A stretch of 64,000 nt of DNA from Microvelia longipes (GCA_018340805.1 JACMZG010001913.1:13151854-13215853), one strand, 5' to 3'; shown: positions 1 to 12,392, counted from the stretch's first letter. A program made the numbers and translations. Notes: generated from the letters alone by a model not told the origin.

Positions 1-330
1 CCCCTCTGTATTTTCTGGTTACTACAGAGCACGTAATACACTCTCTAGATCCTATAGAGCCTCCTCTACGCTCGCTAGTTACTAGAGTTTAGTTGTCTAA
101 ACTCTCTTGTTTTAATAGAGCCCCTCTGTATTTTCTGGTTACTACAGAGCACGTAATACACTCTCTAGATCCTATAGAGCCTCCTCTACGCTCGCTACTA
201 GAGTTTAGTTGTCTAAACTCTCTTGTTAAATAGAGCCCCTCTGTATTTCTGGTTACTACAGAGCACGTAATACACTCTCTGGATCCAATAGAGCCTCTTC
301 TACGCTCGCTAGTTACAATAAATTAAAAAA
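1..330. repeat. Tandem array, about 120-bp unit
   Basis: The unit beginning CCCCTCTGTATT recurs at 1, 121 and 236, so the period is 115-120 bp and about 2.7 copies are visible. The array runs off the left edge of the window. Each unit is built of short inverted repeats (CTCTGTA...TACAGAG, CTCTCTAGAT...ATAGAG, GTTTAGTTGTCTAAAC), so single strands should fold into several small hairpins. The phrase GCTCGCTAG reappears in the array near 47650-47900. No coding potential is seen. Confidence 0.9.
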
Positions 331-351
331 TAAAAGGCCTTCTAGTCCAAG

Positions 352-1026
352 AGATGGACTTAAAAAAATATGACTCATTTTGTACTACTTCAAACCAAAT
401 ATTTCTGAAAATATACCTTAAATTGTGAAGAGAAACATATTCTGCCTATCCAGAGTGGAGAATTTTATATGATTGCGCATGCTAAAAATTTTATAAAATC
501 GCACAAATTTAAGTTTTTTGTTTAAATAAGTTATTTCCTGTGGGTTGTGTGCAAAACATGAAGAGAACATTTTTTAAAGATGATAAAATGTTCTATAAAA
601 CGAGTGTTCAATCATCAAAATCGGATGACTGCAACCAAAGTTATGGCTCTTTCAAAAACACTGAAAAATGGTTAATATATGCAGTCATCGAATTGTTTTG
701 GAAAAATATTAGCTTTTTGTGAACTTTTTTGGCCATTTAACGAATGTCATAACTTAAGTTGTACTTATCCGATTTTGAGCAAAAAAACACTTGTTCTATA
801 GAAAATTTTATCAGCTATATGTAGGTCATGTTTTGCACAAGACCTACAGGGAACCACTTATTACAAGAAAACTGGAATTTGTGTAATTATCTAATATTTT
901 GAGTGAGCGCATTCATATGAAAGGCTCCACTCTAGATAGTCAAGCTATGCTTTTCTTACATAATTTAAGGTATATTTTCAGAAAAATTTGGTTTGAAGTA
1001 GTACAAAATGAGTCACATTTTTTAGA
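352..1026. mobile_element. Palindromic MITE-like element, arms about 200 bp
   Basis: The left arm (about 360-571) and the reverse complement of the right arm (about 820-1026) align over roughly 200 bp. For example, TGACTCATTTTGTACTACTT in the left arm is matched by its reverse complement ending near 1014, and the inner ends share GTGCAAAACATGA. The centre is unrelated AT-rich sequence. The short ORFs inside are by-products of the palindrome. This is a non-autonomous DNA element or foldback repeat. I could not identify a target duplication. Confidence 0.75.
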
Positions 1027-1029
1027 CCT

Positions 1030-2380
1030 GGGCCTGGCCACGCAAATCCCCAAAAGTCCCGTTTTACAATATCAATATTTAACCATAATTAATACCACAA
1101 TTATATTACTAGGATATGATGTCATTAATTACATTGATTAATTAATTACATAAATCATAAACAGACATTTTCCATTAATGCATGTGACATGTGATGACTT
1201 CATATTAGGATATAAAATATGATGTGACATTTAAGATATAGATATTTCGCTGAGATGTATCAGAGAAATACTTATACATACTGAATATAAGAGAATTACT
1301 TATATATGCACAATAGAAAATAAAGAGCTAATATTTCTCTAAGTTGTAAGATGATGGTTTTAGTAATAAGTTGAATGCCTAGGAAACAAATAAATTTAAG
1401 TCTGAGGCGAAAACGAGGAGAACTTGCGTATAGGCAAAGCCGAGGAAGTTAAATATTAAATGAATAATTACTTTTTACTCCCAAAGTGCAAGATATTCTT
1501 TTTAAACATTAATTGAATTGAATTTTTGTATTCTTGTCTTCTTAAAGTTTTGTTTTCAGAACTTTTTTGTTGACCCCACTACTCGTTGGGGTCCGAACCA
1601 ATAAAAAAAAGTTATGTGTCTCATTTTTCTAAACTACTAAAAACGCTGGTAACATGCGACTTCTGTGTCTGAATCGGGAACCATATCAAATTGATAAATG
1701 AAATGATTCAGTAATTCTTAAAGGGCTCTTAATTGTAAATAAAAATAAACACAAATTTAGCCGTATAAAGTATGAGTTGATTAATTTAAGTAATCAAGCT
1801 CAATATTAAGTTAAATTTAAGGTACCTGTAAAGCTCGATATTAACTTATCTATATATGAGTAAATTCCATTAATTTAAAATTTATGTAAACAAATCTTTA
1901 GAAAAGTTGCGAAAAGAATAATACATATTATTCATAGAAAATAGTAATTTAATCCAATAAATAATTGCATTTTTCTTCAGCTCGTTCAATTAGATTAAAT
2001 AAAATACGTTTTTGTTGAATATAACGAGCTGATGCCGTGATTGTGTCTAGCAAATCATCTGTGGTTTCTTTCGTTTTTAATTTTTTGTACTTTTCGTATA
2101 AAGATCGTTTTGGCGAATTTTAATGTTTTCTTTCCCTATCTATACTTCTTTTAGGGTACTGGATTTTTATGGCTAACTTACACCTTTAGATAATCTGTTT
2201 AAGTCAATTTTGAGTAGCATTATTGAGATCTCATCTATGATATCATATACATCCGTGCAAGTTAACTCCAACAATGGAAGCGAGCTATCGGATTCATTAT
2301 CTACACTGATCATTTATCTCTTGCACTTTAACACAATTTAACACTTCACATTAATAATTAAAATTTATTTACTCCAATAC
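1030..2380. other. AT-rich non-coding stretch, no gene seen
   Basis: Long AT-rich DNA with stops in every frame. I see no conserved motif, RNA gene or clear repeat in it. Confidence 0.6.
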
Positions 2381-2383
2381 ACT

Positions 2384-2500
2384 ATAATACGACACACGGC
2401 TAAAATCAATTGACAGCGCGGCAAAAATCTGTGAGGGAAAGAATTTTATTGGTTCAGGCCGACCTCACTCCATTCTTCTCCACTTCATGCCAACCTCGGT
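2384..2500 (+). mobile_element. Family D MITE, left end only
   Basis: The motif ACACACGGCTAAAATCA followed by TTGACAGCG marks the terminus of a short palindromic element with copies at 21730, 60375, 60970, 61385 and 62370. Only one end is recognisable here; the opposite terminus is missing or decayed. Confidence 0.6.
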
Positions 2501-3174
2501 ATAAAAAAATACCTTTTTCGTAAAAAAATCATAAAAAGGCAACACTGGTTGTAAATATTTGTAACCTCGCGTTTTATTTCCCTCATTGTGCTGATTGGTC
2601 TGTTTGATTTCGTTTCGTTTCATTCAAAATCTGTTCAATTCATTAAATTCTTGCGTTGTAATATGATCTGAGCAAATAGCATTTCTTGCTATTTGAGTAC
2701 AGCGCGGGGTCTGTGGTTTGTCAACCAAAAGACTGCATTTTTTTGGAAAATCCTATGTCTTTCAATAGAAGACAGTCTTAGTAGCAAATCCGATGTGACG
2801 AGAAAAAATCCCGAGGTACCCTGAACCCAAGATTTTTTTGCAAAGAGTCTGTCTTTCAAATGCTGATATAATCTAATTTAAATAAGTTTTTATATAGAAG
2901 ACGGATGGTTGACAATATATGACTGCAGATTTTTTTACAGCTTGTCAATAACATTTCCAGCAGCTGACATACTTCTGAGGTTTTCCTTCTAAAAATCCGG
3001 AGACAATAAAAATAAGGCAGTATTTTTTGCTGATCCTAAAGATGAATTTATAAAACGCAATTAATCTTTTTTTGTAATACCTTTTTTATTTTTGCTGACT
3101 TCTTATTTATTTTCTATTTTAGCGAAATCCTTTTAACAATCCTTTGTATGAAAGAAACTAAAAATATACGCCTT

Positions 3175-3890
3175 TTAAAATTAGTTTTAAAAGTTATTAA
3201 ATTTGTTCACTACTTTTTAACAAAATTCCTAATTTAATAAAGAATTAAGAATTTTGTTCACTACTTTTTAACAAAATTCTTAAATCTTTATTGAATTAAA
3301 AATTTTGTTCACTACTTTTTAACAAAATTCTTAATTCTTTATTTAATTTAAAATTTTCTCACTACTTCTTAACAAAATTATTAATGCAATAAAGAATTTA
3401 GAATTTTGTTTACTCTTTTTTAACAAAACTATTAATTCAATAAAGAATTTAGAATTTTTTTTACTCTTTTAACAAAACTATTAATTCAATAAAGAATTAA
3501 GAATTTTGCTCACCTTTTAACAAAACTATTAATTCAATAAAGAATCAAATATTAATTCAATAAAGAATTAAGAATTTTGTCCATAACTTTTTAACAACTA
3601 TTAATTCAACAAATAATTAAGAATTTTGTTCACTATTTTTTAATAAAACTATTAATTCAACATAATTAAGATTTTGTTCACTATTTTAATAAAAACTATT
3701 AATTCACACAAATTAAGAATTTTGTTCACTATTTTTTAACAAAACTATTAATTCAATAAAGAATTAAGAATTTTGTTCATAACTTTTAACAAAACTATTA
3801 ATTCAACAATAATTAAGAATTTTGTTCACTATTTTTTAATAAAACTATTATTTCAACAAATAATTAAGAATTTTGTTCATTACTTATTTT
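3175..3890. repeat. Minisatellite, about 55-60-bp unit, about 12 copies
   Basis: The unit (AATTAAGAATTTTGTTCAC, then a T-run, AACAAAACTATTAATTCAA and TAAAG) is repeated about a dozen times with small indels. Later copies differ mainly in run length. It is entirely AT-rich and non-coding. The neighbouring array at 4187 is unrelated in sequence. Confidence 0.9.
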
Positions 3891-4186
3891 TTATATTCAA
3901 TTAAACACAATTTAAGGCTATAGTGGAATAGAATAGACAAGTGACTTTTCTCACGTATTTCGAAATTTCGATATGACTGGAAATGTGGAAAAGTTTGGCC
4001 GCTAGGGCTCCTTTTAGCGACTATAGCAATTGTAGAGGAGGTTATGTTGCCTAATGTTATGTTGCCTGTCATTGATGATGGTTTTATTGTGGGATAGAAG
4101 TTCGTACAAAACAATCAAGATGATAGAATCTATAAGGTGATTCAATTGGAGGGTTTTTATGAATGAAATCAAATACATAAGATTAA

Positions 4187-4520
4187 GTATTAGATTCTGT
4201 ATTAGAAGTATTCTTTGTATTAGATCTGTATTAGAAGTATTCTTTTGTATTAGATTTTCTGTATTAAGAAGTATTCTTTTGTATTAGATTCTGTATTAGA
4301 AGTATTCTTTTGTATTAGATTCTGTATTAGAAGTATTCTTTTGTATTAGATTCTGTATTAGAAGTATTCTTTTGTATTAGATTCTGTATTAGAATATTCT
4401 TTTGTATTAGATATTAGAGTATTAGAAGTATCTTCTGTATTAGAAGTATTCTTTTGTATTAGATTCTTGTATTCTTTTGTATTAGATTCTAGAAGTATTC
4501 TTTGTATTAGATTCTGTAAT
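4187..4520. repeat. Minisatellite, about 31-bp unit, about 10 copies
   Basis: GTATTAGATTCTGTATTAGA followed by AGTATTCTTTT repeats about ten times, with the last copies truncated or scrambled. The unit itself contains two GTATTAGA half-repeats. Confidence 0.9.
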
Positions 4521-4529
4521 TTTGTACTG

Positions 4530-5390
4530 TTGGTTTGATTTTATTAATAGTCAAGAGTGGTTAGGTTACTTTTTTGCTGCAATTTTTTTTGGGTCTCTCT
4601 TGTGATAATATTTCTATAATCCTTAGGTTTAGAATAGTCGATTGGTGATGTTACTATGTAAATCTCTTTATACATCTGCTAAACAGTAATGCTTGTTTCG
4701 AATCCTGTTTGGGGCAATACATGTTTCATTTGCATTAGAGGTGCATGATATACAAATATTGTTTGGAAGAGGTAACACGAAAAAACTTTCGATTTCTTTA
4801 AGGAAAAAATCGGATATGAACTTTGTCACGTACTTATTCAGTGAAAAAAAAACATTGAAAAAATATGGGACAAAAATACAATTGAGGAAAAGTCTGTTTT
4901 TAGAAATATGATCGTATTAATAAAAAAATAAATCATTGTTGCCAATAACAAAATTTCTTTTTTTACAAATTTTAATTAATTTTTTCAACCAATAAAATTA
5001 AAAAACGTGAAATGTATGACATTCTACCGTTTTAATCAAAAGTAATATAAATGATTCAAAAAAATAATTGATTTACAACTGTAATTTACAGGGTTTTAAC
5101 CCTTGGTGTAACCCAAGAATATCACAGTTTTCAAAATTTAATGTCTTTAAAATATTAATTGGAAAGGACGTATAAATAAATCAAAGAACCTTATCTTTTC
5201 CTTTTTTTTTCTCAAATAAAAGGATAAAAAATTGTAAACGCTAGACTTAAAAGATCCCCTTTTTTTCGCAATTTTCCACGTTTTAGAACCTTAAGAGCAT
5301 ACATTTTTCATTGATACTGGCCACACGTTACAATCTCAAACAAATTTGATGGAACTCAGTACAAAAAATAAGTCCTAAAAAATTAAATTA
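4530..5390. other. Non-coding stretch, no gene seen
   Basis: AT-rich sequence with many A and T runs. One open frame at 4693-4911 has no recognisable domain and biased low-complexity content, so I do not call it a gene. Confidence 0.5.
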
Positions 5391-5397
5391 AATTGAA

Positions 5398-5490
5398 GTG
5401 TCAGAGCGAACTAGAATTGGAGTGTTAGAGTGAATTAGAATTGGAGTGTTACAGTGAATTAGAATTGGAGTGTTAGAGTGAATTAGAGTG
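5398..5490. repeat. Short tandem repeat, about 21-22-bp unit, 4 copies
   Basis: GAATTAGAATTGGAGTGTTA recurs four times with one or two substitutions per copy. Confidence 0.85.
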
Positions 5491-5739
5491 CTCAAAGAGT
5501 TCAATAAGATCTCGTTAGATAATTTGCGGCAGAAGCAGTTTTAATTAAAAAATTTATTACCAGGTTGTCGTATTTTTCTATATAATGTTTGAGAGAAGGG
5601 GTACGCAAAGTGTGGTCTTCGGACCCCTCGGGGTTTCCCCGAGAAAAAATAAAAAGATATTCGGGGGCCCTAGTAGCCAATTATCAAACTATTATAGCAG
5701 AATCTGTGAAAACTTAATTGACTTAATAGTTTATATTCT

Positions 5740-6105
5740 GTTAAAATAAATTCAATTGACTTGAAATTTAGTTTAAGTATATACCTTTACGTAATAAATA
5801 AGTGCACTAAGATTCGTTTTTATATGACTAGTATATCCATGATTTCTGGTAGAGCATAAAGGTTAAGCAGCATCGAGCGTGGTCAGTGCCTGGATGGGTG
5901 ACCGCTGGGAATGAATCGAATCTATTTACTATCTAAGTTCGAGCAAAGCAAGCCCGAAGACGTGTTTCAGTATAAATTTAACGACTTGTAAATTCTGAGG
6001 ACGAGCGAAGTGAGTCCGTAGCGAGGATGATGAGCGTATTGAATCCGATGTTATGAGGAAAAGTACCGAGGCACTCCGTACCCGATATTTTTAAAATTGA
6101 AAATT
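5740..6105 (+). mobile_element. Family E repeat with 5S-rRNA-like segment
   Basis: A dispersed repeat related to copies at 13375-13840 and 45000-45420. Positions about 5862-5912 read TTAAGCAGCATCGAGCG, then GGTCAGTGCCTGGATGGGTG, then ACCGCTGGGAA. This resembles the internal promoter half (box A, IE, box C) of eukaryotic 5S rRNA. It is flanked by AAATTTAGTTTAAGTATA on the left and by GACGAGCGAAGTGAGTCCG and a GGAAAAGTACCGAGGCAC tail on the right. The 5' half of 5S rRNA is absent, so this is not a 5S gene. It looks like a 5S-derived SINE or a repeat that captured 5S sequence. Confidence 0.7.
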
Positions 6106-6109
6106 TAAG

Positions 6110-7300
6110 TATTGATTTATGTTAAGTCATAGATACAATTTTTTTTCTATTAGCCAATACTTTTTTATGTCAATACTTCTATTTTGAGTTGTGAATTTTA
6201 GCGAATTTCCTTCTAAAAAATTCACTATTTGATATTTTGGGCACTTATTTTCTCAAAAACAGTAGTCTATGACACAAATATACAGGGGGCAAAATTTCTT
6301 GTATTCATCCCTAAAACCGGAGGGACCAATAAATGTTTACCTTCCAATTTTGTTTTTTCTTATCACGAAATTCGGTGTTGGATGGGAAACCCAAAGTTAA
6401 ATTCACCACCAAAAAGATGTTCCATTTACACCAAAAATTACCCAATGTTTAATAGTTTAAAATTTCAATGGGGCGAGGGGGACAAGGAACAAGGAATCTT
6501 TACCATTATATTAGATTACATGAGATATACTATTTCCATGCTAAAGTTATTCTAAATTAAAAATTGCATCAGCCAGTTAGTTACTTATTTTGAAAAAAGT
6601 TTAAAATCAAAGTTTTATAAACACTTGTAGATTTAATCTAAGTAAATATAAGTCCTCATCTAAAAGTAAAATTGCTAACAAGAAACAATAATTTAACTTT
6701 GTATCCTCTCTGATTTATCTAAGCAAGGGACACTGAGTTTGAAACGTTATTATACCTATGTAATAACGTTGGGACTTTACAAATCCTTACACATAGCAAG
6801 AAAGTAAGCTAGATTTCCATAAATAAATTTCATAATTTACTATCAAGTTTATTTCTCTTATTTTTTATTTGTATACGTGGAGACGGAAAGGACTAAACTT
6901 TTATGAATTTTGATTTGTTAAAAAACATGAACTGATTCCGATTAAAATATTCATTTACTCAAAAAAACTTCTCTTTGATTGTCTTTAGAATCAAAAGATA
7001 AACAAAATGAAAATAACTAAATAATCTAATAATAAACTAAAATAACTGATAATCATTTCTAAAAACTTAAACTACATTTTCCATTTTTATTTTCGCCAAA
7101 ATAAAGATAAGAAAGGAAAATAAAAAAAAAAATTGTGTTTTCTCAAAAATTATATTTAAAAGGTTTTTGTGCTTCAAACACGTAAAACTAATCACACCGA
7201 TATAAATTTAACATTAATGTTTTTCTATAAATTAACGATAAATGTATCATGATTCATTTTATTAACAACCAGGATTAGTTCAAATGTGTAGAATGACTCC
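6110..7300. other. AT-rich non-coding stretch
   Basis: One ORF (6229-6555, 108 codons) is present. It lacks any recognisable domain and has a composition typical of random AT-rich DNA, so I do not support a gene here. Confidence 0.5.
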
Positions 7301-7305
7301 GTTTT

Positions 7306-7459
7306 AGCGAATTTCCTTTGAAAATTCGCCTAATGGGATAGGCGTCATGGCGGAATTCGAACCTCGGACCACGACACAAATCCGTTTCAGAGGTCCCTAA
7401 TGACGAAAAAATAATTTTCGCGAGACTTTATATATATAATATATATATATATATATAAT

Positions 7460-7507
<48 letters not shown>

Positions 7508-7511
7508 TATG

Positions 7512-7556
<45 letters not shown>

Positions 7557-8225
7557 ATATAATATATAATATATATATATATATATAATATATATTATAT
7601 TATATATATATATATATTATAGTTTTCTAGACACTTTCTTGTAAACACTCTATCTTTCGAACGGATTAATATTTTTTAACCAAACTTGGTACAAAAATCA
7701 ACCTTGGGGAGGACACGAACCCTATTGAAAACCAGGTTTTTGTGACGTCATTACCTGGTTTGCTGATCAGCGAAATTTTCAAAAAATCGGCAAAATCAGG
7801 GTTAATATTTTTGCCGCGAAAAAGTCAATAGTTATGTTTTTTTGAGACGCTGAATCGAATGAAACCAATCCGAAGTCGATACGACCACTCTAAGTGACCT
7901 AAAAATCGAAAAAACCATTGTAAATTACCAAAAACCAAAATTTGGTCGATAAAAAATAATTTCAAGTAGGTGTCGTTTTCTATGTATTTTTGGGCGCTGA
8001 ATCGAATGAAACCGGTCCGAAGTCGATACGACCACTCTAAGTACCAAAAAGTCGAAAAAACCACAAAAATAATAGAAAACCAAAATTACGGTCGTTGAAA
8101 ATTAAATTTCGAGTAGGGTGTCGTTTTCAATGTTTTTTGGGCCTCTGAGTTGAATGCCAGTGGTCCGGAGTCAATACGACCACTCAAACCCAGAGTACCT
8201 GGGTTCACATCCTGGAAGGGTCGAT
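7306..8225 (-). mobile_element. Family F repeat with tRNA-like box B and AT tract
   Basis: The reverse complement of this region matches 31490-32070. It consists of a terminus with GAGGTTCGAATTCCG on the minus strand (a pol III box B-like GGTTCGAATT), a long AT microsatellite (7428-7619), a conserved block with TGACGTCATTA and AACTTGGTACAAAAATC, and then three units of about 135 bp (about 7835-8190). Each of these units contains GAAGTCGATACGACCACTCT and GTCGTTTTC. It may be a tRNA-derived SINE fused to a satellite-like tail. The open frame at 7825-8064 is a by-product of the tandem units. Confidence 0.6.
7428..7619. repeat. (AT)n microsatellite
   Basis: About 190 bp of almost pure alternating TA with occasional TAAT interruptions. 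It lies inside the family F repeat. Confidence 0.95.
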
Positions 8226-8275
8226 AATTTTTTATCGTTTTTTTTTTTACTAATATAAGTTACAACTAGAAAATA

Positions 8276-8853
8276 ATTCTGGCGCGGTGGTCCGCATGTC
8301 GGGCGAATTTCCTTTGGATTTCATTTAGAATGCGTGTTTCCGTGCTAAACAACCCATATCTTGCTTATGCAAGAACCATGCCCATTGCGTGGTTCCGGTT
8401 CATGCTGTCAAGCACTGCTCGTAACTCATTTTTGTCTGTATTTCCAAAGGAAATGCGCTAAAACCTTTAAAGATAACTACTAAGCTTAAAGATAAGTAAC
8501 TAAGCGCTTTAAACTAGTGCAAATATAGTGCGTACTTTTAATTTTAGAGGCATAGTTTTGTACAACCAACTAGATAATTATGCGCATTTCCTTTGGAAAA
8601 TACAGAAAAAATGAGTTACGAGCAGTGCTTGACAGCATGAACCGGAACCACGCAATGGGCATGGTTCTTGCATAAGCAAGATATGGGTTGTTTAGCACGG
8701 AAACACGCATTCTAAATGAAATTCGCCCACAGCGGACCACCGCGCCGGAATTATTATTTAGTAGTTGTAACTTATATATAATGTAAAGGCACGGAAACAC
8801 GCATCCAAAGGAAATTCGCCCGACATGCGGACCACCGCGCCAGAATTTTTACT
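8276..8853. mobile_element. Family G inverted-repeat element
   Basis: The arm at 8276-8460, containing GGCGCGGTGGTCCGCATGTC and AAGAACCATGCCCATTGCG, is repeated almost exactly in reverse complement at about 8583-8853. The arms are about 180 bp and the central spacer about 110 bp. The 3' terminus has a partly duplicated end (CGCATCCAAAGGAAATTCGC follows a first CGGACCACCGCGCC). A diverged single arm lies at 30058-30300. No ORF within it looks real. Confidence 0.8.
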
Positions 8854-8854
8854 T

Positions 8855-8950
8855 TTTCCTCATTTATACAATAGGTATATGGGAAAAGTATTGATTCCGG
8901 TGTGTCATCGGAATTATCCGTTTTTGTTGTTTTTAAGACCTGAGTAGCTA
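8855..8950 (+). mobile_element. Family E 5' fragment
   Basis: TTTTTCCTCATTTATACAAT, then TAGGTATATGGGAAAAGTATTG and a CGGAATTATCCGTTT block match the 5' part of family E, as at 16785, 22180 (reverse), 36970 and 48990. Confidence 0.6.
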
Positions 8951-9013
8951 ATTATTAATAATTTTGTGTAATAATAATTTTATTATTTATGTTATTTGAT
9001 TCATAATTACAAT

Positions 9014-9580
9014 CAGTGGTGGACTAAGCCAAAAAGGCCCAAACCTACATCATAAGGGACCCAAAGGAGAGGGGGAGGGGTCTTATATTGATTCTCAAGT
9101 AGATGGGTCCACTTTTAACGATAGAAGTATTAATTATTATAGCAAGCTTAATTCAATAAATTAGACTCCAGATCATCGGAGGACCCTTAAACCTCTATTA
9201 AAATAAATTTTAATTACATAAAAATATAAATATCTAGAGCCCTTTAATGCTGCTATTGAGCCCTGATCAAGTATGCTATGGGCCTTAATGGTCCTATTCT
9301 ATGGTATAGGGCCTTTAAAAGCTCAGGTAAAATAAATAGGGGCCTTTAAGGCTCTAGATTTGAAACATTAGTTTCTAGGAGCCCTTTAGGGCCTACCTTA
9401 AAGTATTAGGCCCTTTTGACTCTGGTGTTATGATTATATTACATAATTATAATGAGTACATGTATGTACTATAACTTTAATTGATTTAATATGTTGATAA
9501 TTTTTTAAGTTTATTTTTGGCTTAGAGGCCCAAGGAGAGCTCCTGCCCTAGCCCTCAATGGCAAGGCCAGTCCGCCCCTG
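9014..9580. mobile_element. Family C hAT-type MITE with perfect 8-bp TSD
   Basis: The element begins CAGTGGTGGACTAAGCC and ends GGCCAGTCCGCCCCTG, giving imperfect terminal inverted repeats of the CAGNGGCGGACT type usual for hAT elements. It is flanked by identical ATTACAAT octamers (9006-9013 and 9581-9588), the 8-bp target duplication expected of hAT transposition. The 567-bp interior is rich in GGGCC/GGCCC motifs and codes for nothing. A second, truncated copy lies at 57285-57605. Confidence 0.88.
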
Positions 9581-9599
9581 ATTACAATAGTACATTCAT

Positions 9600-10190
9600 T
9601 TCGTCCTAAGTTATATTTATTATTGGACTCTATTTATTATTAAATTCCTGTTCTTAATTAATAATTTTAAATTATAAGTTTATAATTCTCGTGAAATTCT
9701 ACATCTAATATTTAGAAATTTATTTTATATTTAGGACTTTAAATAAAATCAGTTTAATTCTGGAAAATGTCGTTTACAACGCTGGTTAAATGCCTGAGAT
9801 GCCTTTGTTATAAAGGGAAATATATGAAATTTTATCATTTTCTTGTCAACGGATTGAATACCTAAGATTTTTTTTACTAAAACCAAATTGTTAGAATTCT
9901 GTTGAAAAAGGGACAAACGTAGGATTTAGATTTAAAACAAATTCTCTAGGGCAGCTCTTATTTTGTTATACCCAGAGCTTCTTTTTATTTATGTATAAAA
10001 ATATAGAAAATCAAGTATTTAAAAAAAATAGTATTATTTGTAAATTAGTAGTAGTTTATTATAAGTAGTATGATTACATTTTATTTTATATAATTAAAAC
10101 ACATATAAAATGTACTATTAGAAACGCATTAATAGTCTATGACAATAATATTTAGGAGGCGCTGTAAATAAGAGAAAAAAATCGGGTATT
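9600..10190. other. AT-rich non-coding stretch
   Basis: No gene, RNA or clear repeat is recognised. Confidence 0.5.
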
Positions 10191-10254
10191 TAGTAAACCG
10201 GTATTTTTTCTCACATCTTCCGGATAGCTTCGCTTGTCCTGAGCGAACACAAAC

Positions 10255-10710
10255 CTTAAATAGATCAATCTTATTAAACCCCTTCATTACCTTTGTCAAT
10301 TTTACCAAACAAAATATTATAAATTAAATACTTTTTGGTATTTAACTAGATAAATCGTAATAAAACCAACTTAATTCACTGAACTAATACCATCTCGATA
10401 AATATATATTTTTTTTATATATTTCCGACTTTCATCTTTATTTTTATTTATGCTACTGATGGTCTCATGTTGATGTCTCAGGTTGAAAGGGCATTGCCGA
10501 TAAAATATTATTTTTGTGGAGACATCCTTTTCTTTGTTTCCTACTAGAGTTATTTACAACTTGAGCTGAATTTTATTTAAATAGATCAATCTTGTTTTTA
10601 CAAGATTTTGTCAATCATAAGATTTTTTGACGTCCCACCTCTGCATTTATACGTCAATGAAACAGTCAATTTTACCAAACAAAATATTATAAATTAAATA
10701 CTTTTTGGTT
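10255..10710. repeat. Direct repeat: identical 45-bp blocks 370 bp apart
   Basis: The 45 bases at 10295-10339 and 10665-10709 (starting GTCAATTTTACCAAAC, ending CTTTTTGGT) are identical. Upstream of each lies TTAAATAGATCAATCTT (10256-10272 and about 10577-10593). Between them is unrelated sequence. This is a local duplication or the ends of an inserted element with direct terminal repeats. Confidence 0.8.
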
Positions 10711-10719
10711 AACAAGAAA

Positions 10720-11940
10720 ATCAATAAGTATTAAAATAATAATTAAACAATACTTTATTTTTTCAAAAATATTTCAAAAATAAAAATTCAAAATGCAGTG
10801 TTATTGTTTTCCCTAAGTACACCAGAATTAGTGGCTATGAATACCTTGAATTGGAGCCATGGTTATGAATAATTGGTGCCTTCGTCAAAAATAAGGCATT
10901 TTTACTTATGACCCTTCTTTGTCTCTAAGTTTATACTTAAGCTTAAATTTTGAGTTAAAATGTAAATTATTACAATTTGGGTACTCATTACCGCCAAAAT
11001 AGCGGTCTTATATGAAAATGTGCGGGAAGCAAAATGTTTTATATTCAACGTTAAAACCCATAAAAGGCAGTAAATGTGTACCTTCCTATTTTTTTTCTAG
11101 GGTTTTCTTCTCATGTTCACCTTCTTCAGATTACAAGTTGTCCAATATCATCTTCCACTTCGACGTGTCATCTTGTAAATAGGTCCGTAGCAAAGAGCCC
11201 GGATTTTGAAGTAGTTGTCATCAAATTTTGTGATTTTTTGAAAAATTTATTGTCATTATTGCAGGTTAATGATTTTATAAAATATGATTTTCCGCTTAGC
11301 ATAAATATATCTATAGATAAGTTTTGTACAAAGTTTCAACTCTCTATAGCATAAATACTCTGGGAGCTACGACGATAAGTCACGACGTAATAAGTTATGC
11401 ATAAGGAGTATATTATCTCGTTTGGATTGGTTTCGTATACATATTTCAAGACGCTTATTAAATGTAATTTTTTGATAAAATTCACGTTAATGTTTATAAA
11501 AAAAGGATGCCAAGCACAAACGTTGAGTTTTGAGGCAGAAAATATACTGCGTCGTTTCCATCATTTTATAAAATTGATATTAAAATTATTTAAATTTGAT
11601 GCCATGTTTTTCGTAAAATTTAACAATTTTTAATACAAAAACACTAAATATAGCTCTAATAATTGAAAATATTTTGAAATAACTTAAAAAAGGGAATTGA
11701 AATTTTAATTAATTTTCTATTTCTTTCATCCTGAACTCGAGGAAACATACATAACTTGTTCTGCTTCAAGCAAAATATATAGAAAGCAAATATAAACCAA
11801 TTAATAAACCAGTTTTAAATATAAACAAGATATCAGTCAAGGTAGTAACATATATTTTTATTTTTTAGAGAGAGATAATATTTTAGCCAGAAAATGATAT
11901 TTTTGACATGCTTAGAATAATTCTATATATATATATATAG
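10720..11940. other. AT-rich non-coding stretch
   Basis: Open frames at 11076-11354 and 11397-11633 lack domains and conserved features. I do not call genes here. Confidence 0.5.
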
Positions 11941-11950
11941 AAGGAGCAAT

Positions 11951-12392
11951 ACTGATAACACGAAAGGTGGTTCATTGGTGGTCTAAGGTAATGCTGTCAC
12001 CCTAACTTCTTATAAAAAAATTTGCAATACTTCCGGTTGTTGAATTATTATGTTATATTAATAATGATTGATTATTCATAAAATAGTAATACAAATATCA
12101 GTGCATTACAATATTTTAAGCAATTTAAATTGTAGATTAACGTTTTTATTTAAAATTATATTAAAAGTAGTCCTCGTAAACTAAATGTGGATTCTTGTAT
12201 TCCGCTACCCTTTTGCAGACCTCTAAGACCGGTTTTATTAAATACTCAAGAGGTGTTTTAAGTTATAATATTTGTTCTTTACGATCTTTCTTCATTAATG
12301 GATATTTATGACTCATATTTAAAATAATGTTTTGTTGTTAGGGTGGTATCCCTACTTATGACCACCAGTCAACCGACTTTCGTGTTATCAGT
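11951..12392. mobile_element. Non-autonomous DNA element with ACTGATAACACG termini
   Basis: It starts ACTGATAACACGAAAGG and ends CTTTCGTGTTATCAGT. The arms pair imperfectly over about 60 bp, including GGTGGTC...CACCCTAAC on the left. The terminal motif resembles the ends of the hairpin element at 45743-46252 (ACTGATAAGACGCGG), suggesting one superfamily. The interior is non-coding. Confidence 0.7.

Noticed and set aside
3175..4520. Regular repeats considered as a CRISPR array
   Set aside because: Units are contiguous with no unique spacers, and the context is a eukaryotic genome. These are minisatellites.
5862..5912. True 5S rRNA gene
   Set aside because: Only the internal promoter half is present; the 5' half and the terminal stem are missing, and it sits inside a dispersed repeat.
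6229..6555. 108-codon open frame
   Set aside because: No recognisable domain, random-like composition in AT-rich DNA, no splice or promoter context.
7825..8064. Repetitive ORF on the minus strand
   Set aside because: Created by the 135-bp tandem units of family F, not a gene.
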